Numbered from the stretch's first letter, positions 1-8,597 are shown. The stretch is 36,242 nt of DNA from Phycisphaerales bacterium (GCA_014238965.1 JABAAC010000168.1:1-36242); one strand, 5' to 3'. The notes: generated by a model not told the origin, from the sequence alone. Translations and numbers: made by a program.

Positions 1-397
1 GTTGATCCCGAAGTGGGTGCTCCTTGGGCGCACTATCCAGCCACCGCTTAGCGGAGGCCAATGCGCCAGCGGCCGCTGCCTGCCGCGCGCGACGCACGGC
101 ATCGACATTGCCGCTGGGCAAGGCGCCGGCAAATCGTCTCTCGCGTTCGACAAGCGATTCAATCGCTTGGTCAACTTGTATAAGCAAGTCCGGGTCATCG
201 CCAGGAGCTTGAATGAGTCGCCGCCCATGGTCCTGATACATGAACCGAAGTCGCTCAGTGGCTGCTTCGAGTGGTAGGTCGCCGGACTCAATACGAGCGA
301 GATCTTTGGCAACAGCAGGGGCATCATCGACAAAGACGGCCTGCGCATCGCCTTGCAGCATATGACAAGACACCCAGATCAAGAACACCGGCAACAT
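1..397 (-). CDS. Secreted protein of unknown function, N-terminal part (runs off left edge)
   Basis: An open frame starts at the ATG at 397 and reads leftward for 132 codons without a stop to the window edge. The first ~19 residues (MLPVFLIWVSCHMLQGDAQA) look like a signal peptide ending in an AQA-type cleavage site, so the protein should be exported. The mature part is rich in Ala, Arg and Glu and predicted helical (residues ~35-120), with no domain I recognise. The start is supported by a TAGAAT hexamer 8 bases upstream and by divergence from the lipoprotein gene at 472. Function cannot be named from this fragment. Confidence 0.6.
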   Translation of the reverse strand, partial: MLPVFLIWVSCHMLQGDAQAVFVDDAPAVAKDLARIESGDLPLEAATERLRFMYQDHGRRLIQAPGDDPDLLIQVDQAIESLVERERRFAGALPSGNVDAVRRARQAAAAGALASAKRWLDSAPKEHPLRDQ

Positions 398-405
398 AGT
401 GGACG

Positions 406-411
406 ATTCTA
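406..411 (-). promoter_or_regulatory. -10-like TAGAAT before the left-edge gene
   Basis: TAGAAT on the minus strand, separated by 8 bases from the ATG at 397. The spacing would put transcription initiation at or next to the start codon (leaderless). No Shine-Dalgarno sequence is seen. Confidence 0.45.
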
Positions 412-458
412 CGGTGGGGCCGCAGGGCCGGTTCGTGCCCCCAAGCGGGGTGCCGCGA

Positions 459-464
459 TAGAGT
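459..464 (+). promoter_or_regulatory. -10-like TAGAGT before the lipoprotein gene
   Basis: TAGAGT lies 7 bases before the ATG at 472, the same TANNNT-N6 to N9-start arrangement seen at many genes in this window. Confidence 0.4.
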
Positions 465-471
465 GTGAGGC

Positions 472-972
472 ATGATCCGACTCCCAATAGCAGTGGTGGT
501 ATCGATAGTTGCCCTGATGACTGTTGGCTGCACGACAGAACCGCGTATCACAGTGGCTCATCAGGGCGTGTTGAATGAGCACACGGATAAGGCGATGTCA
601 GGCAATGTTGAGCTAACGATCACCAATCCTGGCACGCTTGAAATCGAGTTAATCGAATACCACTACACAGTCTCGTCGGGTGGAGCCTCTTGGTCAGGCC
701 GGCATGCAGGCCAGTTGGTTCTGTCACCAGGCGTTGACCGGGCAGCAACATTGCCAATTGTGATCCTGTCACCCTCGGGCGGCTGGGCCAATGGTGTGGC
801 TCCCGATTCTGTGGAGTGCAGGGTTTCGGGTTCACTGGTCTACATCGGCAATGGTGTGTTTGATGAGACCCTTGCCGAACTTGGGTATCGGCCATGGGCC
901 GACTTTGGTGGCAAGGTGGTTCTGCGGGGCAGTCAGGTTGTGCGGGGTGGGCAGGCCGCAGGATCAAACTGA
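472..972 (+). CDS. Small lipoprotein, possibly LEA type 2 / WHy-like
   Basis: 166 aa. The N-terminus is a lipoprotein signal: positively charged start, hydrophobic stretch, then TVGC with the lipidated Cys at residue 20. The body looks like a single beta-rich domain: an NPGTLEIELIEYHYTV segment followed by a strand ending in LSPGVDRAATLPIVI, and later VSGSLVY. This order (NP motif, asymmetric strand, 'LxPG' turn, alternating hydrophobics) resembles the LEA14/WHy fold of bacterial LEA type 2 lipoproteins. That match is from memory of the family pattern and is tentative. The gene stands alone between a divergent secreted-protein gene and the pilus operon. Confidence 0.6.
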   Translation: MIRLPIAVVVSIVALMTVGCTTEPRITVAHQGVLNEHTDKAMSGNVELTITNPGTLEIELIEYHYTVSSGGASWSGRHAGQLVLSPGVDRAATLPIVILSPSGGWANGVAPDSVECRVSGSLVYIGNGVFDETLAELGYRPWADFGGKVVLRGSQVVRGGQAAGSN

Positions 973-1080
973 TCCGAACGTTCGACAAACCAAGCATGCT
1001 CCCCTTGATTCGGTGCTGAATACATCGCGAAGCGAATCCGATGGTATCTCTGCTGGCTACGTGCCAGCGGAGTGCTCCCA

Positions 1081-2136
1081 ATGGACCTTGATGACATTCT
1101 CCAACACGCCCACCAGTGCGGCGCTAGTGACATTCACCTTGTGCCGGGGCATCCACCGGTGCTACGGATCAATACACAGATCACACCTATGGAGGGGGCC
1201 ATCGTTCAGGCTGCTGAGGTTGATCGGTGGATTACCAAACTTGTAGGCGAGCATCATCGTGAGCGATTGCAGGCACAAATGGATGTTGACTTGTCATATT
1301 CCATTGAGGGAATAGGGCGGTATCGCGTCAACATTCACCGCCAACGTGGCGTGCCGGCAATTGCCATGCGCATTGTCAATGACACAGTGCCAGCCTTGGA
1401 AGACTTGAATCTCCCACCGATCATCGAGAAGCTTGCCTGGCTTCCACGGGGTTTGGTACTGGTCACAGGCGATACCGGCTCAGGTAAGTCAACAACGTTG
1501 GCTGCACTCCTTGATGCCATGAACGCCCGCTATCGAAAGCACATCATCACGTTGGAAGACCCTGTTGAGTACATGTTTCAGAGCGATAAGTGTTTGATTG
1601 AACAGCGGGAACTGGGCGAAGACCTGCCGTCGTTTGCATCGGGGCTCAAACATGCCTTGCGACAGGATCCGGACATCATTCTGGTGGGCGAGATGCGAGA
1701 TCTTGAAACAACGGCGTTGGCAATGAGTGCTGCTGAGACAGGACACTTAGTGTTGTCGACATTGCATACGGTCAATGCCTCGCAAACAGTTGAACGAATC
1801 ATCGATATGTATCCGCCGGGGCAACAGAATCAAATTCGGTCAATGCTTGGCAACACACTTCAGGCGGTGGTTTCACAGACGTTGTTCAGTCGCGTGGATA
1901 AGCCCGGAATGGTGCCTGCAGTCGAAGTGCTCCTGTGTACCGCCGCTGTCCGGAACCTCATTCGTGAGGCACGTACGTTTGAGATTCCCAATGTCATTGA
2001 AACCGGAAGAAGACAGGGCATGGTCACGCTGGATGCATCCATTGCCGAACTCTACTTGAACGGGTTCATCTCTCGCGAAGATGCATTGGCGCATGCATCT
2101 CGGCCAGATGCGATGAACCGTTCGCTGGCGGCCTGA
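1081..2136 (+). CDS. pilT: PilT-like twitching/secretion ATPase
   Basis: 351 aa, the usual PilT length. It is a cytoplasmic hexameric ATPase that powers pilus retraction (PilT) or assembly in related systems. Visible motifs: Walker A GDTGSGKST at ~residues 131-139, the Asp-box region (ITLEDPVEY), a Walker B-like ILVGEMRDLETT, the His box LSTLHT, and the PilT-typical C-terminal segment VRNLIREART followed by RRQGMVTLD. I chose ATG 1081 because a GGAG sits 8 bases upstream; an in-frame GTG at 1072 is the alternative. First gene of an operon with pilC (13-bp gap) and three pseudopilin-like genes. No PilB-type assembly ATPase is present here, so this ATPase may be the one working with the platform protein. 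Confidence 0.9.
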   Translation: MDLDDILQHAHQCGASDIHLVPGHPPVLRINTQITPMEGAIVQAAEVDRWITKLVGEHHRERLQAQMDVDLSYSIEGIGRYRVNIHRQRGVPAIAMRIVNDTVPALEDLNLPPIIEKLAWLPRGLVLVTGDTGSGKSTTLAALLDAMNARYRKHIITLEDPVEYMFQSDKCLIEQRELGEDLPSFASGLKHALRQDPDIILVGEMRDLETTALAMSAAETGHLVLSTLHTVNASQTVERIIDMYPPGQQNQIRSMLGNTLQAVVSQTLFSRVDKPGMVPAVEVLLCTAAVRNLIREARTFEIPNVIETGRRQGMVTLDASIAELYLNGFISREDALAHASRPDAMNRSLAA

Positions 2137-2149
2137 GGAAACACAACCT

Positions 2150-3379
2150 ATGCCAACCTATCGGTATCAATCTAGGCTCGACACTGGCCGCATTGAAGGC
2201 GGCGAGCTTGTGGCAGACAGTGTCTCTGCAGCGGCCATGACGCTTCGAAGCAAAGGCCAGCGAGTACTTCGACTCGTGCCTGTTGCAACCTCCAAGCGCA
2301 TCGACTGGGGTCGTATTTGGGAGTATTTGAACACGGGAAGTGGCCCTCGCCAGAAGGACATACTTGACTTCACGACGCAGTTAGCGGTCATGATTCGCGC
2401 AGGCATCAATATTCGCCAGGCCCTTGAGGGCATTGCAGAGCAGACGAAGAATGCAAAGTTCAAGCGAATTTTGAATGAGATTCGAACTGACGTCGAAAGT
2501 GGAAAACCATTCTCTGATGCACTTGGCCGCCATCCAAAGCAGTTCAATACGCTCTATGTGAACATGGTGAAGGCCTCGGAAATGTCGGGTTCCTTCGGTC
2601 GCATGCTTGATCGAATTGCCTCACTCATTCAGCAGCAACTCGAAACGCGAAACATGGTGATCGGGGCCAGTATCTACCCGGGCGTGATTGCAGTCATGGC
2701 GATCTCAGTGACGGTGTTTCTGCTGACATTCGTGTTGCCAAGATTCGCGGGCGTATTCCAGGGGAAAGAGGACATTCTCCCTGGGCCGACGCTGTTTCTG
2801 ATGGGCCTGTCTGATTGGATGGTGCTCTATTGGTGGATCCCACTTACGGTGGGCGTCCTTGGCATGGGAGGCTTGATCGCGTTCATTCGCACGAGCGTCG
2901 GGCAATTCTGGTGGGACATGCTTCGTCTTCGGGTGCCGTTGTTCGGGCCGATGTTCCGAGCGTTATATGTCAGTCGGTCGTTGCAAACAATGGGGGAGTT
3001 GTTGAATGCCGGCGTACCAGTACTCGATTCGCTTGTCGTGACAGGTGATATTTCTGGCAATGCGCACTACCGCAGGCTGTGGCGACGAGTTGGGCGTTCT
3101 GTTCGTGAGGGGCGTCGGATCAACACCGAATTGGAGCACACATCCTTGCTGCCGCGCAGTGTTGTGCAGATGGTGTCCGCTGGCGAAGAGTCGGGGCGAC
3201 TGGGAGAGGTGTTGGAGGAAATTGCCTCTTACTACCTTCGCGTCCTGAAAGACGCGATCAAGACCATGACAAGCATGATTGAACCCATCCTCATCGTGGC
3301 CATGGGTGCCTTGGTTGGGTTCATTGCAATGGCGATCATTCTTCCCATCTTCAAGATGAGTTCGATTGTCAGCGGATGA
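2150..3379 (+). CDS. pilC: PilC/GspF-like inner-membrane platform protein
   Basis: 409 aa. It forms the inner-membrane platform that couples the ATPase to pilin movement in type IV pili and type II secretion. The N-terminal ~45 residues (start MPTYRYQSRLDTG) match the small domain that opens PilC/GspF proteins. Two repeated T2SF domains follow (~residues 70-195 and ~275-400), with membrane segments near 170-197, 225-245 and 380-403. The phrase FTTQLAVMIRAGINIRQALEGI is the family hallmark, echoed by LQTMGELLNAGVPVLDSL in the second repeat. It starts 13 bp after pilT and its stop overlaps the next start (ATGA). Confidence 0.93.
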   Translation: MPTYRYQSRLDTGRIEGGELVADSVSAAAMTLRSKGQRVLRLVPVATSKRIDWGRIWEYLNTGSGPRQKDILDFTTQLAVMIRAGINIRQALEGIAEQTKNAKFKRILNEIRTDVESGKPFSDALGRHPKQFNTLYVNMVKASEMSGSFGRMLDRIASLIQQQLETRNMVIGASIYPGVIAVMAISVTVFLLTFVLPRFAGVFQGKEDILPGPTLFLMGLSDWMVLYWWIPLTVGVLGMGGLIAFIRTSVGQFWWDMLRLRVPLFGPMFRALYVSRSLQTMGELLNAGVPVLDSLVVTGDISGNAHYRRLWRRVGRSVREGRRINTELEHTSLLPRSVVQMVSAGEESGRLGEVLEEIASYYLRVLKDAIKTMTSMIEPILIVAMGALVGFIAMAIILPIFKMSSIVSG

Positions 3380-3909
3380 CGCACATCAGAAACAACATGT
3401 CATGTCGTCGCCACGGATTCACTCTGGTAGAGACCGCGCTTGCGGTGGTCATCGTTGGCACCGGAGTCTTGGCAATGGTCTATGCGCAAGAAACTATTCA
3501 CCAGCAGAATCGATGGGGGTCTAGGGCCGCACGGGCTGCGAGACTTGGGAATGAGATTCGTGAGCGGTGCTTCAATCTCTCGCCTTGGGACCCTGTGACC
3601 GCGACCACCTTCTGGGGGGCTGAGCCAGGGGAGACATCGGTAATTGATTACGACGACATCGATGATTTTGACGGCGTGACATTCACGGGGGCAACAGGCC
3701 CAATCGATGGCGGTGGTGTTGTTATTCCTGACATGCAGGGCTGGAGCCAGAACGTGACGGTTGAGCCGGTTGATCCCGGCGACTTGTCAACAGTCGTTGC
3801 AGCGGGCACAAGTGATGTGTTGCGTGTTCGTGTAGATATTTCATCGCCAGCAGAACCGGGCGGACCGCCCGAATTGATCACAAGTGTGACATGGGTGCAA
3901 TCATGGTGA
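3376..3909 (+). CDS. Prepilin-type protein, PilV/GspI-like
   Basis: 177 aa. The N-terminus has a basic leader ending in Gly followed by FTLVE and a hydrophobic helix (residues ~15-38), the class III prepilin signal cut by prepilin peptidase PilD; Glu at +5 after cleavage is present. The rest is a small beta-rich domain with Asp/Gly-rich stretches (DYDDIDDFDG near 93-102). The start at 3376 overlaps the pilC stop by 4 bases; an internal ATG at 3397 (MSCRRHG) gives a shorter, more typical leader and could be the true start. Probable minor pilin or pseudopilin; its exact role cannot be read from sequence. Confidence 0.8.
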   Translation: MTHIRNNMSCRRHGFTLVETALAVVIVGTGVLAMVYAQETIHQQNRWGSRAARAARLGNEIRERCFNLSPWDPVTATTFWGAEPGETSVIDYDDIDDFDGVTFTGATGPIDGGGVVIPDMQGWSQNVTVEPVDPGDLSTVVAAGTSDVLRVRVDISSPAEPGGPPELITSVTWVQSW

Positions 3910-6239
3910 AACAAAAACAAAACAAGGTACGTCGTGGTATCGCAAGTGTGCTGGCCTTGATGTTCTTAGTGCTCTTTGCATCAGTTGTGACAGCGATGGC
4001 GGTAGTCGCCGATGGCAATGTTCGAACAGCGGAAAGCGCAGTGTCTGTGTCGCGTGCCATTAGTGCGTCGGAAAGTGGCTTGCATTATGCAGCTCGCCGA
4101 TTGCGTCTAGAAGCATCTCGTTACACCATCGAGCGGGGAACAACATCGGGCACATTTGGATCAAGGCTGTGGGCAGGGACGTGGACAACCAGCGATGGAA
4201 CGGTGATCGTTGCGCCACCGTCGGACTACACCGTGGCATCACCAACGGGCACAGGACTGCTGCATGCCGTGCACGATGCGCACGCTTCGGCAGACAGCCA
4301 CGCCGAGGTGCTCGAGGATGGTTTGCCTGTGGAATTAGAACTCGATCAAGCATCGGGCTTGCTTCGTTCACCAGGCATTCCGGTACACGGCGGGGGCGAT
4401 GCGCCGTGGTTCAGATTGCGGTACGAGTGGTCAGGGGATTCCGTACTAGTCACAAGTCAGGGGCATGATCGTGACATCGTTCGGACACTAACGATGCGAT
4501 TTGATCTGGAAAAGAAGATCGAGTTCGCGCTGCTCACGCCAACGCGGATCATGATCGGCAAGAACGTACTCATCGAGGGACCCATGGGCACGTTCTATGG
4601 CACACTCGCCAATGAATTGCAGGCCGAACACGGGGATCCATTGGTGGTGACCAGTGATTTTCGAGGCATTGACAGCAGTTTGGATACCTCGCTCGATGTG
4701 CTGGACCTTGCGATCTTGTTGTCGGATGTCGATGGCGATAACCGGTTACGGCCCAACCACCCTACGGAATCGACACAGCTCACTGGCGGTGCGATTGCTG
4801 ATCACAATAGTGATGGATACGTCGATGACTTTGACTTGTTTCTCTATGGGTATGACGCGGACGCTGATGGCGGGGTTGTCTACGATCAAGATCTCGCGTT
4901 TCTTGCCGGGCTCGGCGTGTTGACCGAAGAATTTACTGCGGATCCACAATTGGGCGGACTGCTGGACAAGGCTCGCCCTGATCGAAACGAGGACGGCACT
5001 GTCGATGCTTTGGATATGGCGTTGGGCTATTCCGACGGGGTCATCGATGACTTGGATCGATACGCAAAAATTCAGGGTGAGTTGCGATTTGCTGTGGACG
5101 GTGTCGATTGGGAAGTGGCACGCGGCGCACCGTGGCAATCCGCCGTGCATGGGCCGGTGGACCCTGGATCGCTCAACAATGCAGCGCAGTTCAGTGTGAC
5201 GGCGCCAGAAATGGTCGAGATCACGAACGATATGTTTGCAAACTCAACAACGTGGTTTCAGACGACCGCCGCGGCAGGGGCGACATTCTCGACACAGCTT
5301 GCGGCCAACGGCGGCTGGAGTGGCACGACGACCGCTCCAGAGTCAGTACCGTTCGGTAGCGAGGGTGCCTATGACCTGTACGACCGCCCGGTGTACAGCA
5401 ACATGACGTTCACCAATGTTGTCATTCCTCGTGGCACCAATGCATTGTTTGAGGGTTGCACCTTTATTGGCGTGACATGGATTGATGCCGAGGAAGACTG
5501 CACCAATCCAAATTGGAACTACCTCGGGGCGCGTGAATTTGGTGAGGGCGGCGTGTTGCAAGAACGTTTTGAGGAACTGCCCGACACACCAGGATTCCCA
5601 GACCTCCCACCGGACACCAAAGCGCAGTCAAACAACATCCGATTTGATTCGTGTACGTTTCTTGGATCGATTTCTGGTAGCCGTCCACTGCAGTACACGC
5701 ATTGGCGTAACAAAGTGCAGTTGACTGGCGACACTCGCATCTTCATTGATCCTGAAGATCCGGATTTGTTAGCGCAGCCTGATGGTGCAGTACTCCGGAT
5801 GAATTTGTATGGCCTGCCCGAGGCTGATCGTGATGAATTGGCCAAGAGCACGATGCTGCTTCCAGGTTGGTCGGTAGATGTGGGACCATTTGATAACGGC
5901 AATGCACATGTGCAACTGACAGGCACAATCGTGACAGGCATCATGGACATTCGTGGCTCAGCGGATTTGCATGGCACGCTGTTGATGACATTTCATCCAG
6001 AGGCGAATGCCGGGCCGCTGTATTACGGTGGTTCGCCGGACTCCTTCAACACAACTATTGGCTACTTCAGTAGTGCCGATGGTGATGGCGAAGGAGTTGA
6101 TCCGGACGATCCGGAGTTCAATGGCTATGGCCACATTCGACTTCGTTATGACCCAGACGCGGAATTGCCCGACGGCATCCCGTGGCCACTGCAATGCAGC
6201 GCGGATCCAACGAGTTACAGCGAAGGTGGTTCGATGTGA
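3903..6239 (+). CDS. Large PilX-like minor pilin with calcium-loop insert and beta-helix-like C-terminus
   Basis: 778 aa. The N-terminus (RRGIASVLALMFLVLFASVVTAMAVV) is a single membrane helix preceded by RRG, followed by AESAVSVSRAISASESGLHYA, the pattern of PilX/PilY-associated pilin N-termini. Residues ~275-371 hold several EF-hand or dockerin-type loops: DVDGDNRL, DHNSDGYVDDFD, DADADGGVVYDQD and DRNEDGTVDALD, each with Asp/Asn at loop positions 1, 3, 5 and mostly 9 and 12. The C-terminal half has repeated FEGCTFIG and FDSCTFLG rungs suggesting a right-handed beta-helix. ATG 3903 is preferred (overlaps the previous stop) over 3891. Typical PilX is far shorter, so this may be an exposed tip adhesin. 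Calcium binding and adhesion are inferred. Confidence 0.75.
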   Translation: MVKQKQNKVRRGIASVLALMFLVLFASVVTAMAVVADGNVRTAESAVSVSRAISASESGLHYAARRLRLEASRYTIERGTTSGTFGSRLWAGTWTTSDGTVIVAPPSDYTVASPTGTGLLHAVHDAHASADSHAEVLEDGLPVELELDQASGLLRSPGIPVHGGGDAPWFRLRYEWSGDSVLVTSQGHDRDIVRTLTMRFDLEKKIEFALLTPTRIMIGKNVLIEGPMGTFYGTLANELQAEHGDPLVVTSDFRGIDSSLDTSLDVLDLAILLSDVDGDNRLRPNHPTESTQLTGGAIADHNSDGYVDDFDLFLYGYDADADGGVVYDQDLAFLAGLGVLTEEFTADPQLGGLLDKARPDRNEDGTVDALDMALGYSDGVIDDLDRYAKIQGELRFAVDGVDWEVARGAPWQSAVHGPVDPGSLNNAAQFSVTAPEMVEITNDMFANSTTWFQTTAAAGATFSTQLAANGGWSGTTTAPESVPFGSEGAYDLYDRPVYSNMTFTNVVIPRGTNALFEGCTFIGVTWIDAEEDCTNPNWNYLGAREFGEGGVLQERFEELPDTPGFPDLPPDTKAQSNNIRFDSCTFLGSISGSRPLQYTHWRNKVQLTGDTRIFIDPEDPDLLAQPDGAVLRMNLYGLPEADRDELAKSTMLLPGWSVDVGPFDNGNAHVQLTGTIVTGIMDIRGSADLHGTLLMTFHPEANAGPLYYGGSPDSFNTTIGYFSSADGDGEGVDPDDPEFNGYGHIRLRYDPDAELPDGIPWPLQCSADPTSYSEGGSM

Positions 6240-6796
6240 ATCGTACGCGCGGATTTAGTCTTGTCGAGTTGCTTATTGCATTGATGTTGTCATCACTGTT
6301 GATGACTGCAGTCATGGTGTCGCTTGACTCGGGCTTTCGTGCATATCGAAAGTCAGCTGAAGAAGTATCGACCAACGTGCAGGGGCGGATCATCATTGAG
6401 CGGTTGCAGGCGTTGATTCGCTCGGGAACGGACTTTGGGCCGCTGCCTGCATCGCCATCGGATCAGGTCATTCAAACGACGTCACTGGATATCAAGATGC
6501 CCGAAGGCGATTGGATCACGGTTGCATGGGATGCAAATGCAGCACAATTAACGTGGACTGATACCAGTGGCACATTGCCGCTTCTTGAGGGGGTGACCCA
6601 GGAATTGGATGCCGGGGGAACCATGCAGCCATTCCGGCTGAACTACAGCGATGGCCGTTGGCTCATGAATGCAACCGTCGATCTGGTTGTGGAGCCCGAG
6701 TTGACCGCTGGGCTAGACCTCGAAGGCGACAGTACGCCACCACTTCGGTTCACTGGCTCGGCCCGGCCGAGAATTGCGGCATGGGAAGGCCGCTGA
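6236..6796 (+). CDS. Prepilin-type protein, PilW/GspJ-like
   Basis: 186 aa from a GTG start whose GTGA overlaps the stop of the PilX-like gene. The leader MNRTRG is followed by FSLVELLIALMLSSLLMTAVMVSL, a textbook class III prepilin signal and hydrophobic helix with Glu at +5. The segment after it (SGFRAYRKSAEEVSTNVQGRIIIERLQALIR) matches the extended alpha-helix of PilW/GspJ proteins; the remainder is beta-rich. A longer start at 6182 would bury the prepilin cleavage site deep in the protein and is rejected. Last gene of the pilus-like operon. Confidence 0.8.
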   Translation: MNRTRGFSLVELLIALMLSSLLMTAVMVSLDSGFRAYRKSAEEVSTNVQGRIIIERLQALIRSGTDFGPLPASPSDQVIQTTSLDIKMPEGDWITVAWDANAAQLTWTDTSGTLPLLEGVTQELDAGGTMQPFRLNYSDGRWLMNATVDLVVEPELTAGLDLEGDSTPPLRFTGSARPRIAAWEGR

Positions 6797-6833
6797 TTCG
6801 ATTGAAGCGCCTGTGAAATGGCGGGCGGCCATC

Positions 6834-6839
6834 TACAAT
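6834..6839 (+). promoter_or_regulatory. -10-like TACAAT before the pterin synthase gene
   Basis: TACAAT, close to the sigma-70 consensus, sits 7 bases before the ATG at 6847. The pilus operon ends at 6796, so this is likely a new promoter giving a leaderless or nearly leaderless transcript. Confidence 0.5.
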
Positions 6840-6846
6840 CTCGCCC

Positions 6847-7233
6847 ATGTTTCGTCTGCAGATTGAGCGCACTATTTCCGCAGCGCACGCCATCGTCATT
6901 CAGGGCGAGCAAGAGGCGATGCATGGGCATGATTGGCGTGTACGCGTGCGCGTTGAAGGCCCGCGACTTGATGGTGATGGGCTCCTGTGCGATTTTCATG
7001 ACTTGGAGTGCAGGCTCGATACTATTTTGTCGCCCTTTGCCAACGGCATGTTGAATGGCACACCGCCGTTTGATTCCTGCAACCCAACGGCCGAGCGATT
7101 TGCAGAGCATGTTGCAATGGCGTTCATTGCCGATCCTCCGCCAGGGGTCATGCGGCTTGAGGCATCTGTGACCGAGGCGCCTGGGTGCGAAGCAACCTGC
7201 ATACTTGAACTTCAAAAGGACCCACTGGCATGA
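6847..7233 (+). CDS. 6-pyruvoyl-tetrahydropterin synthase family protein, PTPS-III-like
   Basis: 128 aa, one tunnelling-fold domain. Zinc ligands are visible as His14 (SAAH) and His26/His28 (HGH); the family's NPTAE motif follows at ~79-83. The catalytic Cys of PTPS and QueD, normally a few residues before HGH, is absent: the segment reads GEQEAMHGH, with Glu23 in the ExxHGH position. In the PTPS-III subgroup this Glu replaces or accompanies the Cys, and the enzyme makes 6-hydroxymethyl-dihydropterin from dihydroneopterin triphosphate, bypassing FolB in folate synthesis; the subgroup is known from Planctomycetes lacking folB. A folate role is therefore more likely than queuosine. Its stop overlaps the phosphohexomutase start (ATGA). 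Confidence 0.82.
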   Translation: MFRLQIERTISAAHAIVIQGEQEAMHGHDWRVRVRVEGPRLDGDGLLCDFHDLECRLDTILSPFANGMLNGTPPFDSCNPTAERFAEHVAMAFIADPPPGVMRLEASVTEAPGCEATCILELQKDPLA

Positions 7234-8597
7234 CAGCCGATCCATTCATGCTGGGCATCTCGGGCTGCCGTGGCATAGTCGACAGCACTATGACAGTCGA
7301 CGTGGCGGCCAGACTCGCAGCCTGCTGGGGCGAGCGTTTGGTTGCGACAGCGAGTGACCCCTTAGTTGTGCTTGGTCGCGACAGCCGGCCTAGCGGCAAA
7401 GCGTTCGCCGCTGCCGCCGCTGCTGGGCTGCATCATGTTGGATGTCGTGTTGTAGATGTTGGCATTGTGGCCACACCCACGGTGGGAGTGGCAATTGGCG
7501 CGCTTGGCGCCGACGGTGGAGTGCTCATTACGGCATCGCACAATCCCGGCCAATGGAACGGCATCAAATTGCTGGATCGTCAGGGCACTGCACCGCCAAT
7601 TGCATTGGCTGGCGCGATCGTTGAGCGATATCACGCCGGTGGTCCAGATGGCGTTGATTCCACTTCGCAGGTGCAAGTCAGCACAGACGCTCGGGCGAAT
7701 GACACGCATGTGTCGAAGGTGCTCGGGTGCATTCGCCCCAATCGCGTGCAAGCGATGGCACCGAGGGTCCTACTCGATTCTGTGCGCGGAGCTGGTGGCC
7801 CCGCTGGACGACATTTGCTTAAGGCGATGGGATGTGACGTTGTGCATCTTGAAGCTGAGCCCGATGGCCTGTTTCCCCGGTCGCCCGAGCCAACTGCCGA
7901 CAATCTTGCGCACCTAGGCCCGAGTGTCATTGAGCATGGTGCAGCGGTAGGCTTTGTGCAGGATCCAGATGCTGACCGCATGGCAATCCTTGATGAACAG
8001 GGGCGATACATCGGCGAGGAATACACCCTTGCGCTTGGCGCGTGGTCCGTACTTCGTGGAACGAGCGGAGCGTCGGCGGCGGCAAACTTGTCGACAAGTC
8101 GGATGATTGACGATGTTGCGGCTCGATTCGGTGCCACGGTGTACCGGACGGCTGTTGGCGAGGCCAATGTTGCTGAGGCAATGCGTACACACGGGGCGAT
8201 TGTCGGCGGCGAGGGCAATGGGGGAGTCATTCTTCCGGATGTGACGTGGGTGCGAGATTCTCTGTCATCCATGGCGCTTGTGTTAGACCTCATGGCTATC
8301 GAAAATAAGAGCATTTCCGAATTGGTCAATGCCATTGGGGGGTACACGATGATCAAGCGAAAGGTTCCACTTGAGCATCGCGAAGATCTCGCCCCGGCCT
8401 TAGACAAGTTGCGAACAGCCTTTGCGAGCGATCGCATCGACAATTCTGACGGCGTTCGCATCGATCTGGAAGAGGGCTGGGTGCATCTGCGGCCGAGCAA
8501 TACCGAGCCCATCGCAAGGCTCATTGCCGAAGCGGCCGATGGGCCCGCCGCAGAGGCGTTGGTTCATCGTGTCGCTAAGGCCGCTGGGCTGGGCTGA
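7230..8597 (+). CDS. Alpha-D-phosphohexomutase (phosphoglucosamine/phosphomannomutase type)
   Basis: 455 aa, usual length for the family. It moves a phosphate between C6 and C1 of a hexose phosphate. Four landmark motifs are present in order: catalytic phosphoserine loop TASHNP (Ser103), magnesium loop DPDADR (245-250), sugar-specificity loop GEGNGG (327-332), and phosphate-binding RPSNTEP near 425-431. GEGNGG resembles archaeal-type GlmM/ManB rather than the GEQSGH form of proteobacterial GlmM, so glucosamine-1-phosphate and mannose-1-phosphate are both possible products. It is translationally coupled to the pterin gene, with no obvious functional link. A UAP1-like gene at 15273 could use GlcNAc-1-phosphate made by such an enzyme. 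Confidence 0.88.
   Translation: MTADPFMLGISGCRGIVDSTMTVDVAARLAACWGERLVATASDPLVVLGRDSRPSGKAFAAAAAAGLHHVGCRVVDVGIVATPTVGVAIGALGADGGVLITASHNPGQWNGIKLLDRQGTAPPIALAGAIVERYHAGGPDGVDSTSQVQVSTDARANDTHVSKVLGCIRPNRVQAMAPRVLLDSVRGAGGPAGRHLLKAMGCDVVHLEAEPDGLFPRSPEPTADNLAHLGPSVIEHGAAVGFVQDPDADRMAILDEQGRYIGEEYTLALGAWSVLRGTSGASAAANLSTSRMIDDVAARFGATVYRTAVGEANVAEAMRTHGAIVGGEGNGGVILPDVTWVRDSLSSMALVLDLMAIENKSISELVNAIGGYTMIKRKVPLEHREDLAPALDKLRTAFASDRIDNSDGVRIDLEEGWVHLRPSNTEPIARLIAEAADGPAAEALVHRVAKAAGLG

Noticed and set aside
1-277. Plus-strand ORF at the left edge
   Set aside because: The opposite strand carries a frame with a good signal peptide open to the edge; the plus frame has a suspect composition and no recognisable domain.
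620-1081. 153-codon minus-strand ORF opposite the lipoprotein gene
   Set aside because: Shadow of the plus-strand gene and its 3' region; no start context, signal or domain, while the plus frame has a clear lipoprotein signal.
7631-8524. 297-codon minus-strand ORF
   Set aside because: Antisense to the phosphohexomutase, whose four catalytic motifs are all on the plus strand; the minus product is Ser/Arg-rich low-complexity shadow.
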